Positions 1 to 8,633 of a stretch of DNA of 64,000 bases are shown piece by piece. The DNA is from Clostridia bacterium. GTDB taxonomy: Bacteria; Bacillota; DSM-521; Neomoorellales; SLTJ01. Position 1 is the stretch's first letter, and each line of letters begins with the position of its first letter. Where the stretch lies: positions 1 through 64,000 of the forward strand of contig SLTJ01000001.1 of assembly GCA_004347685.1 (NCBI GenBank), written 5' to 3'. The notes under the pieces are model-generated. The model made no database searches. It was not told where the DNA came from and saw only the letters and a list, made by a program, of their open reading frames with translations. Position numbers and translations under genes: made by a program.

Positions 1-23
1 GACGTATCAAGGCTTTGCGGATA

Positions 24-504
24 CTAAGGCCGTATAAGTAGGAAAGTCACGCTAGGGGGGAGCCACCCCGGCTGGCTCTGCTCGCCGCTTTCTCGCCACC
101 GGTAGGGGCCGGCCATAAAGACCTTCTCATTCTTCATGGCCAGAAGCCGCAGGGTGTGAACCTGGATGAACTTCAAGGCACAAGGTTTTTCCACCAGCAC
201 ATGCTTGCCGTGTTGCAGACAGGTCGTGGCGATAGAAAAATGGGTTGGCGGTGGCGTGGCGATGACCACCGCCTCCACCTGAGAATCGGCCAGCATTTTC
301 TCAGCGCAAGAACTTGCTATCGGGGTCTTCGGCTACGCCAATCATGCATAGGCTGAGGCGAGGGCGGTCGCGGCCAGTCAAAGCTGTGATCACTGGCTGC
401 AGGCCCCTGGCCTCCCTAAGAGCCCTTGCCAAAATTTCTTCGTAACGAAAAGCGACAGGTTGAGTGGATAGCAATGGAAGGTAATTAATGGCAGTATAGA
501 CACC
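24..504 (-). pseudogene. Gfo/Idh/MocA-like oxidoreductase remnant
   Basis: Two reading frames join across a frameshift near 296-303. The upstream frame (about 504 down to a TGA at 301-303) ends in residues resembling a Rossmann beta-strand (IGVAEDPDSKF). The downstream frame (296 to 24) carries the family's hallmark run VVIATPPPTHF followed by HGKHVLVEKP, the NAD(P)-proximal EKP motif of Gfo/Idh/MocA dehydrogenases. The reading then degenerates, with no C-terminal domain. I see a decayed gene with no plausible full-length product. The family is fairly clear; the substrate cannot be told. Confidence 0.6.
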
Positions 505-1156
505 TCTTTAGTATACTAAGCAACGCTTCGCTGTTTAGAGTATCAAATCGCACCGAAAAAAGGATAGACTGACCCCTTGGTTAAAACCCGCGTTTTTTTG
601 CCGTAATCAGTTGTTTATGCCCTGGCAAAAAATCTAACTTAAAGTCTCTAATTACCACCGCGCTCATTCGCGTCACCGCTTGTGACCTCGTGGAGCTCGA
701 CGAGCCCGTCTGCCCGGTGAAAGCGTTCCAACTGGTGCCAGACGCGTCCGAAATTCCCCTCGCCCCTTTGGGGAGCAGGAGCAAGACTTTATGCTTGCGG
801 GCCAGCACCCGGAGGTTACCATCGGGCCGGCGTTCGATCACGGCCGCGCCCACCTGGGCCAGCTCAATGGGAAAGGAACGTGTTCCTTCAATACCTGTGG
901 ACCATGCAGATAATTTCTGGATAGCCGGAGGGAAGTCCTGGTCTATACTTGAGGACTTGTTCTGTGAGAGCATCCCGGTCGAAGTGAAGCATTGATTTCT
1001 AGGGAGGTCAAGGGGCTATGCCAATCCTAACCCACTCTCATGGCAAAGGCATCTCGGCTTTGATGCCAGTAGCTTCGTTTATCACCAGCAGCCACCCCAG
1101 CCTTCTCCACGCTGCAATTGCTCAACACTACTTTTGCGTGCGGGCTTCAAGGAACG
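505..1156. other. Gene-poor, degraded stretch
   Basis: No intact gene is convincing here. Short open stretches occur on both strands but lack recognisable domains. On the minus strand around 1020-1100 there is a short protein-like run (AGDKRSYWHQSRDAFAMRVG) with no start, which may be the tail of a lost gene. Near 510-545 there is a small imperfect hairpin. The stretch reads like accumulated gene debris next to the oxidoreductase remnant. Confidence 0.4.
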
Positions 1157-2509
1157 TCAGCCCGGGAAAGGGATAAAGCAGGTAAAGGTGCTCCCCTCCC
1201 CGGGAACGGAGGCCACGCTGACTCGCCCGCCGTGGTTTTCCAGGATATGCTTGACAATGGCCAGCCCCAGGCCGGTCCCGCCCAGGGCGCGGGAACGGGC
1301 CTTATCTATCCGGTAGAAACGCTCAAAAACCCGCGCCTGGTCCTCGGGAGGGATGCCGATCCCGGTATCCTGGACCTCGAGCTTTACTTCATGTCCGCAG
1401 ACCGCAGCCGCTATCTTCACCCGGCCCCCCGGCAGGGTATAATTGATGGCATTGTCAACCAAGTTAACCAGCACCTGGTGGAGAAACTGGGGGCTCATGC
1501 GTACTGGCGGCAGATCAGGCGGTATCTCCATCGCCAGACCGATCTCTTTGGCCTCGGCCTGGGGTCCCAGTAATTCAACGATGCGGCCGACCGCGACGCC
1601 CACATCCGCCCCTTCCTCCGGCACCTCCAGGCGCCGGCTTTCCAGCCACGAGAGGGTAAAAAGATCCTCGATAAGCTTTTGCAACCGCTCCGTTTCGGCC
1701 AGGATTATCTCGAGGAAGCGGCGGCTCACCTCTACGTTTTCTACCGCACCATCCAGCAGGGTCTCGACAAAGCCCTTAATGGAGGTCAGGGGTGTGCGTA
1801 GCTCATGGGAAACGTTGGCCACAAATTCGGTCCGCATTTTCTCCAACTGGCGAAGGGCAGTAACGTCCTGCACCATAATTACCGCTCCCACCACCCGCTC
1901 GCCGTCCTGCTTGATGGGAGATACCTGCAAGCGGTAGGAATTCGGCTGGCCCGGAAACAGGGCCATTTCCTCCGCCACCGCCTCCCCGGTCTCCAGCACC
2001 TTTGTAACGCAGGCATCCAACCCCGTATGACGAACTACTTCCAGGATATACCGCCCACAGACTGCCTCCTGGGCAATGCCGAACATGTCTTCTGCCGCAG
2101 CGTTGACCACGATGACCCGGCTCACCTGGTCCACGGCCACCAATCCCTCGGACATGCTATTCAGGATGGCCTGAACCGTATCCCGCTCCCGGACCAGGTC
2201 GCGTAGGGCTGCCCGCTGACGCTGGGCGATCTCGCCCAGGGCCGTGGCTAAGGCAGCCAGTTCACCGGAGAAGGATGCCGGGTTGGCCCGGGCTTCCATA
2301 TTGCCGGCCGCAATCTCCCCGGCCACCTGCACTACTTGCTGCAGGGCTGTCCGGTACCTTTCGGCCAGCCACTGGCACGCCAGAGCCGAGGCCAGAACCC
2401 CTGCCAGCAGGGCAGGCCACCACCCCAGAAGCAGGTAGACCACCAGCCCGGCCCCCAAGCCCGTCCCCAGGCTAAACGCAGCCGTCACTCCCCTCCCCCC
2501 AGAAGCCAT
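1157..2509 (-). CDS. PhoR/ResE-type sensor histidine kinase
   Basis: This 450-residue membrane sensor kinase autophosphorylates on histidine and passes the phosphate to the adjacent response regulator. Two hydrophobic segments (about residues 9-47) are followed by a HAMP-like linker (50-100), a PAS domain (about 108-215), a HisKA domain with the phospho-acceptor in SHELRTPLTS (His about 235), and a HATPase_c domain with N box NLVDNAINYT, G1 DTGIGIPPED and G2 GGTGLGLAIV. The near absence of an extracellular loop between the two membrane segments suggests sensing in the membrane or through the cytoplasmic PAS domain. It begins directly after the regulator gene's stop, so the two are co-transcribed. 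PhoR is the nearest named family, but no phosphate-transport genes lie nearby, so the signal is open. Confidence 0.9.
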   Translation of the reverse strand: MASGGRGVTAAFSLGTGLGAGLVVYLLLGWWPALLAGVLASALACQWLAERYRTALQQVVQVAGEIAAGNMEARANPASFSGELAALATALGEIAQRQRAALRDLVRERDTVQAILNSMSEGLVAVDQVSRVIVVNAAAEDMFGIAQEAVCGRYILEVVRHTGLDACVTKVLETGEAVAEEMALFPGQPNSYRLQVSPIKQDGERVVGAVIMVQDVTALRQLEKMRTEFVANVSHELRTPLTSIKGFVETLLDGAVENVEVSRRFLEIILAETERLQKLIEDLFTLSWLESRRLEVPEEGADVGVAVGRIVELLGPQAEAKEIGLAMEIPPDLPPVRMSPQFLHQVLVNLVDNAINYTLPGGRVKIAAAVCGHEVKLEVQDTGIGIPPEDQARVFERFYRIDKARSRALGGTGLGLAIVKHILENHGGRVSVASVPGEGSTFTCFIPFPG

Positions 2510-3211
2510 CTAGGCCAGCTCACGGAAACGATAGCCAACACCCCTCACCGTCTCGATAAGCTGGGGGTTGCTGGGATCAGCCTCAATTTTCTGCCGCAGG
2601 TAGCGAATGTGCACGTCTACGGTCCTGGTATCCGCAATGTAGTCATAGCCCCAGACTTTGTCCAGCAGGTAGTCGCGATTGAGCACCTTGCCGGCATTGA
2701 GAACCAGGTGCCGCAAAAGCTCGAACTCCTTGGGAGTTAGATCCTGGCGCCGGTCGCCCACGTAGACTTCGTACCGGCCGGGCCGGAGGGTAATGGGCCC
2801 GGCCCGGATGACTTCAAGTTCCGGGCTGGCCTCCATGGTTGCCCGGCGCAAAATAGCCTTTACCCTGGCCACCAGTTCCCGCGGGCTGAAGGGCTTGGTA
2901 ATGTAATCGTCAGCCCCTGTCTCCAGGCCTAGCACCTTATCTGCCTCCTGGCTCCTGGCCGTGAGCATGATCACCGGCAACCTTGAAGTGGCGGCATCGC
3001 CCCTGATCCGGCGACAGATTTCCATGCCGTCCAGCCCGGGCAGCATGAGATCCAGCAGTACCAGATCCGGGTTCTCCCGCAGCTTGTTTAAGGCCTCGTG
3101 CCCATCATAAGCTATAATTACCCGGTAGCCTTCCTTCTCCAGGTTGAAGCGTAAAAGCTCCACTATCGGCGCTTCATCCTCCACTACCAGTATTTTAGCC
3201 AGCCCGACCAC
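2510..3211 (-). CDS. PhoP/OmpR-family response regulator
   Basis: A 233-residue DNA-binding response regulator. The receiver domain (about 5-120) has the acidic pair VVEDE, the phospho-acceptor Asp in LVLLDLMLPG (about residue 55) and the conserved Lys in TKPFSPREL. The C-terminal OmpR-type winged helix (about 135-230) has the usual LTPKEFELLRHL and TRTVDVHIRYLRQKIE signatures. It lies immediately upstream of the kinase gene on the same strand with no gap, so it is the kinase's likely partner. The start could also be a few codons further in, since the conserved domain begins AKILVVEDE. Confidence 0.92.
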   Translation of the reverse strand: MVGLAKILVVEDEAPIVELLRFNLEKEGYRVIIAYDGHEALNKLRENPDLVLLDLMLPGLDGMEICRRIRGDAATSRLPVIMLTARSQEADKVLGLETGADDYITKPFSPRELVARVKAILRRATMEASPELEVIRAGPITLRPGRYEVYVGDRRQDLTPKEFELLRHLVLNAGKVLNRDYLLDKVWGYDYIADTRTVDVHIRYLRQKIEADPSNPQLIETVRGVGYRFRELA

Positions 3212-3334
3212 CCCTTGGAGACAAGTTTACGCTTAATCTTTATACGTGTTGCCCGGCTTTCCTTCTCTCCTACGGTTAAATCTTTTTAACAGCTTATAGC
3301 AAATACTACCATTAATCCCACTCTAAAAGAATGC

Positions 3335-3793
3335 ATAACCCGGTAATAAACGGACATTCTATAGTTGCAAGGGTTCTTCAGGGCCGAGCCCAGACTGCCA
3401 CAGGGTCGAAAGGCTCTGTGGTGGTCGGCCAAAGGTTAACGCCGGCTCAAGCAGGGTCGGCGTTAGCCGGAGGGAAGATTGTTCAAGGTTCGGTTTGGGC
3501 TCGCGGGCAGTTCTTGGACTGTTCGTGGGTCCTCAAGGATCTTGAGCGGTCGAGCTAAGATCAGTGTAGTTGCCGGACCTAGCGGCGCTAGGTCGGTAAT
3601 TGCCTCAGAGGTAATTACCGGCCTTGTAGGTAGCTACCCTGGTCGAGCAAAGGTTAGCCCGGATTAATAAGTGGTTTTCGGCAGCCGAAAGGTTGTCGGG
3701 AGCCATGAATAACCCGCTCTGGCCGGCGCGCAGGTCCTGAAGGGCTCTTTGAAATAGGAGCCACCTGGATAAAATCAGGTGGTTTCTATTCTT
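3335..3793 (+). ncRNA. Candidate large structured RNA, unrecognised family
   Basis: No convincing protein is encoded in this stretch of about 450 bp. It is instead a series of compensable stems: 3382-3387 with 3425-3430 enclosing 3397-3403 with 3416-3422; 3434-3446 with 3456-3468; 3576-3583 with 3587-3594 (8 bp perfect, 3-nt loop); and 3596-3606 with 3608-3618. Two loops read C-GAAA-G on the plus strand, typical GNRA tetraloops, which argues for plus-strand RNA. The stretch ends at a terminator-like hairpin. It does not show hallmarks I know for tmRNA, RNase P RNA, SRP RNA or 6S RNA. OLE RNA is a possibility by size and host, but its usual neighbours are absent. Confidence 0.5.
3761..3793 (+). 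terminator. Intrinsic terminator after the structured RNA
   Basis: Seven-base-pair stem CCACCTG (3761-3767) with CAGGTGG (3776-3782), followed by a T-rich tail, TTTCTATTCTT. It faces rightward, away from the structured RNA, and lies just before the stop codon of the convergent LysR gene, so it may serve both directions. Confidence 0.6.
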
Positions 3794-3795
3794 AT

Positions 3796-4698
3796 CTAGG
3801 GGCTGATATGTTGTAAAAACTCGGCCAGGACTCTGGCTACCGGGGACAACCGCCCGGCCCGCCGGGTGGCCAAGTGCAGGGTGCGTGAAACCGGGAAGCC
3901 CGCGGAGCGTATTTCCTTAATTTGTCCCAGGGCGATATAGGGGGCGGCGGCCCAGCGGGAAACAATTCCCAGACCCAGTTCAGCCGCCACCGCGGTAATG
4001 ATGGCCTGGGTACTTCCTAGTTCCAGGCCCAGCTTCAGATCTTTTACTGTCCGCCCGCGGGCTGCCAGCACCTCCTCGGCCGCCTGCCGGGTGCCTGAAC
4101 CTGGCTCCCGGAGGATAAATTCCTCCTGTACCAGGTCCTGCCAGTCCACGTCATTGCCGACGGCCAGGGGACTGCTGGCAGGGGCAATCAAGATAAGCTC
4201 GTCAGCGGCCAGGGGAATAAAATCAACCAGCGCCTGCTCCTCCCGGTAACCGACCACCGCCAGCTCAACCAGCCCGGAAACCAGGCTCTCCAGGGCCTTC
4301 CTAGTGTCGCTGATTTCCAACTTTACTCTGATACCGGGATATTTCTGCTTAAACTGCCCTATCGCCCGGGGTAAGAAGAACTCCCCGGGAATGGTGCTGG
4401 CCGCTAGGCGGATCTCTCCTTCTTCGAGGTCTTGCACCCGCGCCATGGCCTGCAAAGCCTCATGATAGGCATTGACAATATCCCTGGCATACGGCAAAAA
4501 TTGTTTTCCCGCGTCAGTGAGGCTAACCCCATGCTCCTGCCGGACAAAAAGGCTGACTCCCAGGTTTTCCTCCAGTGACTTCACCTGCAGGCTGACCGCC
4601 GGCTGAGTGAGGTAGAGGAGTTCGGCCGCCCGGCTGAAACTGGCACACTCGGCCACCTGGATAAAGGTTTCTAACTGTCGCAGATAGATAGTGTCCAT
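3796..4698 (-). CDS. LysR-family transcriptional regulator
   Basis: About 300 residues from the ATG at 4698. An N-terminal winged helix (YLRQLETFIQVAECASFSRAAELLYLTQPAVSLQVKSLEENLG) is followed by a periplasmic-binding-protein-like effector domain (about 90-295). The open frame extends upstream to 4869, but those residues do not resemble the family, so I start at MDTIYLRQLETF. The gene is close to tRNA-Sec, selA and selB once the inserted element is discounted. Selenium-linked LysR proteins exist, but I cannot assign this one to that group from sequence alone. The CysL/CbbR-like class is equally possible. Confidence 0.88.
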   Translation of the reverse strand: MDTIYLRQLETFIQVAECASFSRAAELLYLTQPAVSLQVKSLEENLGVSLFVRQEHGVSLTDAGKQFLPYARDIVNAYHEALQAMARVQDLEEGEIRLAASTIPGEFFLPRAIGQFKQKYPGIRVKLEISDTRKALESLVSGLVELAVVGYREEQALVDFIPLAADELILIAPASSPLAVGNDVDWQDLVQEEFILREPGSGTRQAAEEVLAARGRTVKDLKLGLELGSTQAIITAVAAELGLGIVSRWAAAPYIALGQIKEIRSAGFPVSRTLHLATRRAGRLSPVARVLAEFLQHISP

Positions 4699-4928
4699 CC
4701 ATCCCTTCGCGCCGCCTTCTTGAGAGGCTGCCCGCAAAACTTCGCCTGGCCCTGTCGGGCTAGCCGGCAGTCGCTCACGCCTCGTGGCATTCTGCAACAT
4801 CATCTTGGCTCTGGTAGGCGGCGATTCAATACGTGTCCCGGCCATCTCCCTAGCTAGTATAATGGCCACCCTAGATGGGAAAATACCAGTGAAAGAAAAA
4901 TCCGCCCGCTCTTAAGGAGGGAGCAGCT

Positions 4929-5117
4929 TTGCAAGCCTACGTTGATCCCGACCTGTGCATCGCCTGCGGCGACTGCATTGATATCTGCCCCGAAGTCTTT
5001 GCTTGGAACGATGAGGGACTCTCTGAAAGCGTGGTTGACGAAGTCCCTGAAGAAACAGAGGATGAATGCCGCGAGGCCGCTGAGGCCTGCCCCACGGAAG
5101 CCATCGCCCTCCAGTAG
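4929..5117 (+). CDS. Ferredoxin, single [4Fe-4S]
   Basis: A 62-residue acidic electron carrier. It has CIACGDCIDICP near residues 10-21 and a distal CPTEAI, giving the four cysteines of a single [4Fe-4S] cluster (the CxxCxxC group plus the distal CP). Sequence and length match the small clostridial ferredoxin of Moorella thermoacetica (ferredoxin I), which moves electrons for pyruvate:ferredoxin oxidoreductase and CO2-fixing enzymes. The start is TTG at 4929, chosen because a strong GGAGGG ribosome site (about 4916-4922) lies just upstream. The gene stands alone between a minus-strand regulator and a minus-strand chemoreceptor. Confidence 0.93.
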   Translation: MQAYVDPDLCIACGDCIDICPEVFAWNDEGLSESVVDEVPEETEDECREAAEACPTEAIALQ

Positions 5118-5262
5118 CCCGGAACGGCAGCGTGCACCGACCGCGCGCCGGCTTTTCAGCGCAGACGCCCATGCCGCCTGCGGTTTCACTGAGGGCCCGA
5201 AGTAAGGTAAGAAGGTAAGAGATCCGGGATTTCAAAAGTGGCACAGCCTCTGGAATCCGGAA

Positions 5263-6999
5263 TCATAGCCGGAATTTCTCAGATTCCGCCTGCAGGCTGT
5301 CGGCTAGTTTCTCCAGAGCATCAGCCGTGGCAGACAAGGCCTGCAGGGCGGCCGCTTGCTCCTGGGAGACAGCCGAGGCTTCCTGGGAACCGGCCGCAAC
5401 CTCCTGCGACGAGGCCGCCATTTCCTCTACCTTTTCCCGGGCGGTTGCCAATTGACTTACCATCGCGGCTAGGAGGCGGCTGATGCCCTCAACCTCTCCT
5501 GCCGTACTGGCCGCGGCCTCCTGCACCCGGTCAAAGCTCCCCTGGGCCTGTTGGGCTGCTTCGCGGGTCTTGCCCGCCGCCTCCGTGTTGGCTGCTACTT
5601 CATGTTCCACCACCCCGGCGGCTTCCTGTACCGCCTGCACCAGAGCGTCTATTTCCCTGGTGGCCACGGCTGATTCTTCAGCCAGCTTGCGGATTTCATC
5701 TGCCACCACGGCAAACCCTCGGCCGCTTTCCCCGGCCCTGGCCGCCTCAATGGCCGCATTGAGGGCCAGCAGATTAGTCTGCTCGGCAATGCCGGCAATT
5801 ACCTGGGTAGCCCGGTCTATCCCGACGGCGGCCTGCTGCAGCATTTGCGTTCCCTGCCTGGCCAGCTCGGTAGCCTTGGCTTCGGCATCCACCTGCCGCC
5901 CCATACCAGCCATGACCCTGGTGCCCTCCCCGGCCATCTGGTCGCTGGCCACCGCGTGTTCCCGGATCTTATCCACCTGCCCCTGCAACTGGTGGGCCAC
6001 CTGGGCCAGTTGTGCCAGGCTCTCATTCAGAGCCTGCAAGCCCTGGGCCTGGCTGCTGTTGGCCTCGGCTATCTGGGCCACCACCCCGGCGGTTTCCGTG
6101 CCCTGCTGTCTGACCTGGCCCGCCGCCTGCCGCAGCCGGCTGACACTGGCTGCCACCTCCTGGGCCGCCTTCTGACTGCGGGCAATGGTGCTGGCCAGCT
6201 CCCGGAGGAACAGGTTAAAAAGATAGGCAACGTGCCCGGTCTCGTCCAGGCTGGTAACCGGCACCTGCACCCGGAGGTCAGTGGCCTGCCCGGCGGCCTG
6301 CTGCAGATGGCGGCAGAGGGACTGCAGAGTGGCGGAAAGACTGCGGAAAAGTACCAGCACGTAAAGGATCACGCAGCCGGCGGCAATCAGGAGGGGAAAG
6401 ATCAGGCCGACGGCCTTGCTGAACCCGGCCGCCTGCTCCAACTGCATGAAAGCTATCAACCCGAAAGACCCCAGGGCTGCCAGCACCACGCCCACTATTC
6501 CCGAACCGATTCTCTGGGCCAAAGGGAAGTAACCAGTGTCTTGGGCCATGGCCGCTTCAGCGACCTGGTCTTCTACGGCACCGATGCCCAAGACGTACCA
6601 GGGAAACCCAAAGCAAACGGTGGCAGCCACCCCGGCCAGGGTAAACAGGCCCAGGTGCAGCCAGTCAATGGCCTGCCCGAGGAAGGTAAGGGGGAGGCCG
6701 ATAAGCGGATAAATAATGATCAGGCCCAGCAAAGTGACCGGGAAAAGATATATCTGCCTTTGGTCACTTTCCTGAGCCTGGCCGGCCAGCACCCGGCTGG
6801 CCGCTGGGAATATGACGCGGTAGAGCCACGAAAGGGACAAAACAAGGTATACCACTCCGTAAGAAATAACCTGCGGGGCCAGCATCATGGAGATTACCCC
6901 GGACATGCTGTAGAGGCCGGTGAAAAAGAGAATGGCCCCCCATCCTACCGGGCTCAAAAGCAGCACCACCACTATGTATAAAGTGACGCGTTGACGCAT
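5263..6999 (-). CDS. Methyl-accepting chemotaxis protein
   Basis: A 578-residue membrane chemoreceptor. Six hydrophobic segments fill roughly the first 230 residues, rather than the usual two with a periplasmic sensor. A HAMP-like segment (about 230-275) and a long coiled-coil signalling domain follow, with the conserved hairpin tip [40 protein letters not shown]. The C-terminus lacks a CheR-tether pentapeptide. The multi-pass input suggests sensing within the membrane, for example of redox, a lipophilic ligand or energy state; this is inference. It is the first chromosomal gene left of the inserted element and lies downstream of tRNA-Sec on the same strand. Confidence 0.9.
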   Translation of the reverse strand: MRQRVTLYIVVVLLLSPVGWGAILFFTGLYSMSGVISMMLAPQVISYGVVYLVLSLSWLYRVIFPAASRVLAGQAQESDQRQIYLFPVTLLGLIIIYPLIGLPLTFLGQAIDWLHLGLFTLAGVAATVCFGFPWYVLGIGAVEDQVAEAAMAQDTGYFPLAQRIGSGIVGVVLAALGSFGLIAFMQLEQAAGFSKAVGLIFPLLIAAGCVILYVLVLFRSLSATLQSLCRHLQQAAGQATDLRVQVPVTSLDETGHVAYLFNLFLRELASTIARSQKAAQEVAASVSRLRQAAGQVRQQGTETAGVVAQIAEANSSQAQGLQALNESLAQLAQVAHQLQGQVDKIREHAVASDQMAGEGTRVMAGMGRQVDAEAKATELARQGTQMLQQAAVGIDRATQVIAGIAEQTNLLALNAAIEAARAGESGRGFAVVADEIRKLAEESAVATREIDALVQAVQEAAGVVEHEVAANTEAAGKTREAAQQAQGSFDRVQEAAASTAGEVEGISRLLAAMVSQLATAREKVEEMAASSQEVAAGSQEASAVSQEQAAALQALSATADALEKLADSLQAESEKFRL

Positions 7000-7083
7000 T
7001 GGCCATACCCCCCCTGTCCAAGTGTTTATCCGCCCTACTCACATGTTACATCCTCATAATGGCGTGAAACCCTTGTGTGCCAA

Positions 7084-7169
7084 TGGCGGGAGTGTGTGGG
7101 AATCGAACCCACCGCGCCCGGGCGTTACCCACGCGCCACTGGATTTGAAGTCCAGGGAACCCACCAGGA
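7084..7169 (-). repeat. Left attachment site: 3' fragment of tRNA-Sec
   Basis: Identical over 86 bp to the 3' portion of tRNA-Sec, from within the D arm through the anticodon (TCA), long variable arm, T arm and CCA. The 13 bases of the 5' acceptor side are replaced by element sequence, so it should not fold as a tRNA. It is the displaced original 3' end of the gene. Confidence 0.93.
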
Positions 7170-7222
7170 ACCGCAAACCCTTGTCCCGCAAGGACTTCCC
7201 GTTTTCGCTGTTTCCCAGCTTG

Positions 7223-7267
7223 ACTGGACTCCCCATTGTTACACAATTTCGTTTTGGGGAGTCCAGT
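7223..7267. repeat. 12-bp inverted repeat near left attachment site
   Basis: ACTGGACTCCCC (7223-7234) and GGGGAGTCCAGT (7256-7267) are perfect inverted arms with a 21-bp spacer. The ACTGGA core matches the anticodon-stem sequence of the attachment site and recurs near the right end, so it may bind the recombinase. Confidence 0.5.
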
Positions 7268-7296
7268 GGCTTACTTGTTCGCCATTTTCTTACCCA

Positions 7297-8265
7297 TTAC
7301 CTGCTAGGAGAAAAAAATTTTCTCTGCCATTCCTCAATGGCGTCATAGCGGTTTGTTTTAATACTCTCGCCTATGTCCACTGCGTCCCTTCCCTTAAACC
7401 TCTCCAGCCATGCGAGAAGCCTCTCCTGCGGCACGCCGACCGTCTTGGCTGCCTCCCCAACCTCCATGCCCCGAAGAATGACATAGCGGCAAGCCTTCTG
7501 TAACTGGCGGACCTTCCTTTGCTTGGCGGCGTTATTGGCCCCGTCACAGGAGGGACAACGGACCTTTTTGCAGTGCAGGAAGAACTGCCCGCAAGCGCAT
7601 AACCGCAATGGCATACCTTCGGCCAGCAGCATGGGGAGGCAGGCATAGGCCATTTCCAGCGGCGTTGTGGCCTCTGGCAGCCAATAGGGTTTTCCCTTGG
7701 CCGAATAGTGAATAACGACCGGCGCGGTGAGGGTAATCTTCGGCTGCCTGCCATGCAAGCGGACCATAGCAAAGACCCGGAAACGCTTGACCGCGTCCAG
7801 GAATACCGGCAATGGCTCAACGTAAGGCCGCATGGCGTCCTGTGTGACTTCCTGCGGCGAAATCCCCAGGAGGAATTGCACTAGTTTGCCCTCCAGCGGG
7901 AAGGCGTCCACGGCGGCCAGGCGGGTATCCACCAGGAGGGTATTCTCCTCCCGGTAGGCCCATAGGAGGCCCAGGAGGCCATACTGCTGAACATGCTTGA
8001 CGGCGCTTTCTTCGTCTGTAGCGTTGAGGAGCGACAAGCAGAATTCCGGCAGACTACTTTCCGCCAAGGTGTATACTTCCGGCGCAAGCGCAGCATGCAG
8101 TTTGGCCTTCTCCTCCGGCGGCAGGACCGTGACCGGCGCTTCTTCTCCATACTTCTTTACCCAGCGGTCTACCGGCAATCGTGGCTGCCAGGCCAAAACT
8201 TTTTCTTCCCTCTCTTGCCTTTCCCCCTTTGTCACCGAATACCCCGAACCCCGAAACCATCGCAT
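7297..8265 (-). CDS. Hypothetical protein, zinc-finger and HTH features
   Basis: 322 residues; not a family I can name. A cysteine cluster near residues 221-240 (CACGQFFLHCKKVRCPSCDGANNAAKQRK) resembles the CGNR/ABATE type of small zinc finger, in which Cys/His residues are followed by an Arg/Lys-rich helix. A following segment (GMEVGEAAKTVGVPQERLLAWL) looks like a helix-turn-helix. The ATG at 8265 has a GGGAGG ribosome site. It is divergent from the XRE regulator across a region with two operator-like sites, so it is probably repressed by that protein. Its position suggests an element-control or lysis/lysogeny-like role, but that is inference. Confidence 0.75.
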   Translation of the reverse strand: MRWFRGSGYSVTKGERQEREEKVLAWQPRLPVDRWVKKYGEEAPVTVLPPEEKAKLHAALAPEVYTLAESSLPEFCLSLLNATDEESAVKHVQQYGLLGLLWAYREENTLLVDTRLAAVDAFPLEGKLVQFLLGISPQEVTQDAMRPYVEPLPVFLDAVKRFRVFAMVRLHGRQPKITLTAPVVIHYSAKGKPYWLPEATTPLEMAYACLPMLLAEGMPLRLCACGQFFLHCKKVRCPSCDGANNAAKQRKVRQLQKACRYVILRGMEVGEAAKTVGVPQERLLAWLERFKGRDAVDIGESIKTNRYDAIEEWQRKFFSPSR

Positions 8266-8289
8266 TTTTCAATGCCTCCCGGCGAATGG

Positions 8290-8327
8290 GTAACTAGTTG
8301 CTTGCGTTTTTGTGAGTAACTAGTTGC
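8290..8327. promoter_or_regulatory. Tandem operator-like sites, divergent control region
   Basis: GTAACTAGTTGC occurs twice, at 8290-8301 and 8316-8327. Each contains the palindrome AACTAGTT, and the spacing is 26 bp, about 2.5 helical turns. The sites lie between the divergent 7297-8265 gene and the XRE regulator, where a repressor of this kind would bind. Confidence 0.55.
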
Positions 8328-8380
8328 CATTGCATGTCGTTACCTATGAGTATACCATAAGAGCCAGGAGGTGGCAAGAG

Positions 8381-8590
8381 ATGACCACGAAACTGCGTCA
8401 AGCGCGGTTGGCTGCCGGACTAAGTGTGACGCAAACCGGTTTCGCGTTGAGAGTCAATCCAAGCCTCATAAGTCAAATTGAGAGCCGGAGCCGGTACGCC
8501 TATCCCAAAATTCGGCGAGAGCTGGCGAAACTGCTGCAGGTAAATGAGCAGGAACTTTTTGACCCCGAAGGCATGGCAAAGTTGGCATAA
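8381..8590 (+). CDS. XRE-family transcriptional regulator
   Basis: A 69-residue Cro/CI-type helix-turn-helix protein, almost entirely the DNA-binding domain (LRQARLAAGLSVTQTGFALRVNPSLISQIESRSR followed by a helix ending ELFDPEG). The ATG at 8381 is chosen because AGGAGG lies at 8367-8372; the frame is open further upstream without similarity. Proteins this small usually dimerise on short palindromes, consistent with the two AACTAGTT sites upstream. It is the likely master switch of the inserted element. Confidence 0.85.
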   Translation: MTTKLRQARLAAGLSVTQTGFALRVNPSLISQIESRSRYAYPKIRRELAKLLQVNEQELFDPEGMAKLA

Positions 8591-8614
8591 AAAAACCCCG
8601 GCGGGGGACCGGGG
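8589..8614 (-). terminator. Leftward terminator-like hairpin
   Basis: CCCCGG (8596-8601) pairs with CCGGGG (8609-8614). Read on the minus strand, the stem is followed by seven T. No leftward gene precedes it, so it may shield the regulator gene from antisense transcription. Confidence 0.45.
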
Positions 8615-8633
8615 AATTTAAGAGGGTGATGAA

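Noticed and set aside
3331-3667. Short plus-strand proteins inside the structured RNA region
   Set aside because: No ribosome sites, no family features, and the sequence is dominated by paired hairpin arms.
3335-3793. Group I or group II intron, tmRNA, RNase P RNA or 6S RNA
   Set aside because: None of the core sequences I know for these was found: no domain V, no group I core, no tRNA-like ends, no RNase P conserved regions, no 6S-like open bubble.
7084-7169. Second tRNA-Sec gene at the left end of the element
   Set aside because: It lacks the 5' acceptor strand and D-arm start; the 13 missing bases are replaced by unrelated sequence, so it cannot fold as a working tRNA.
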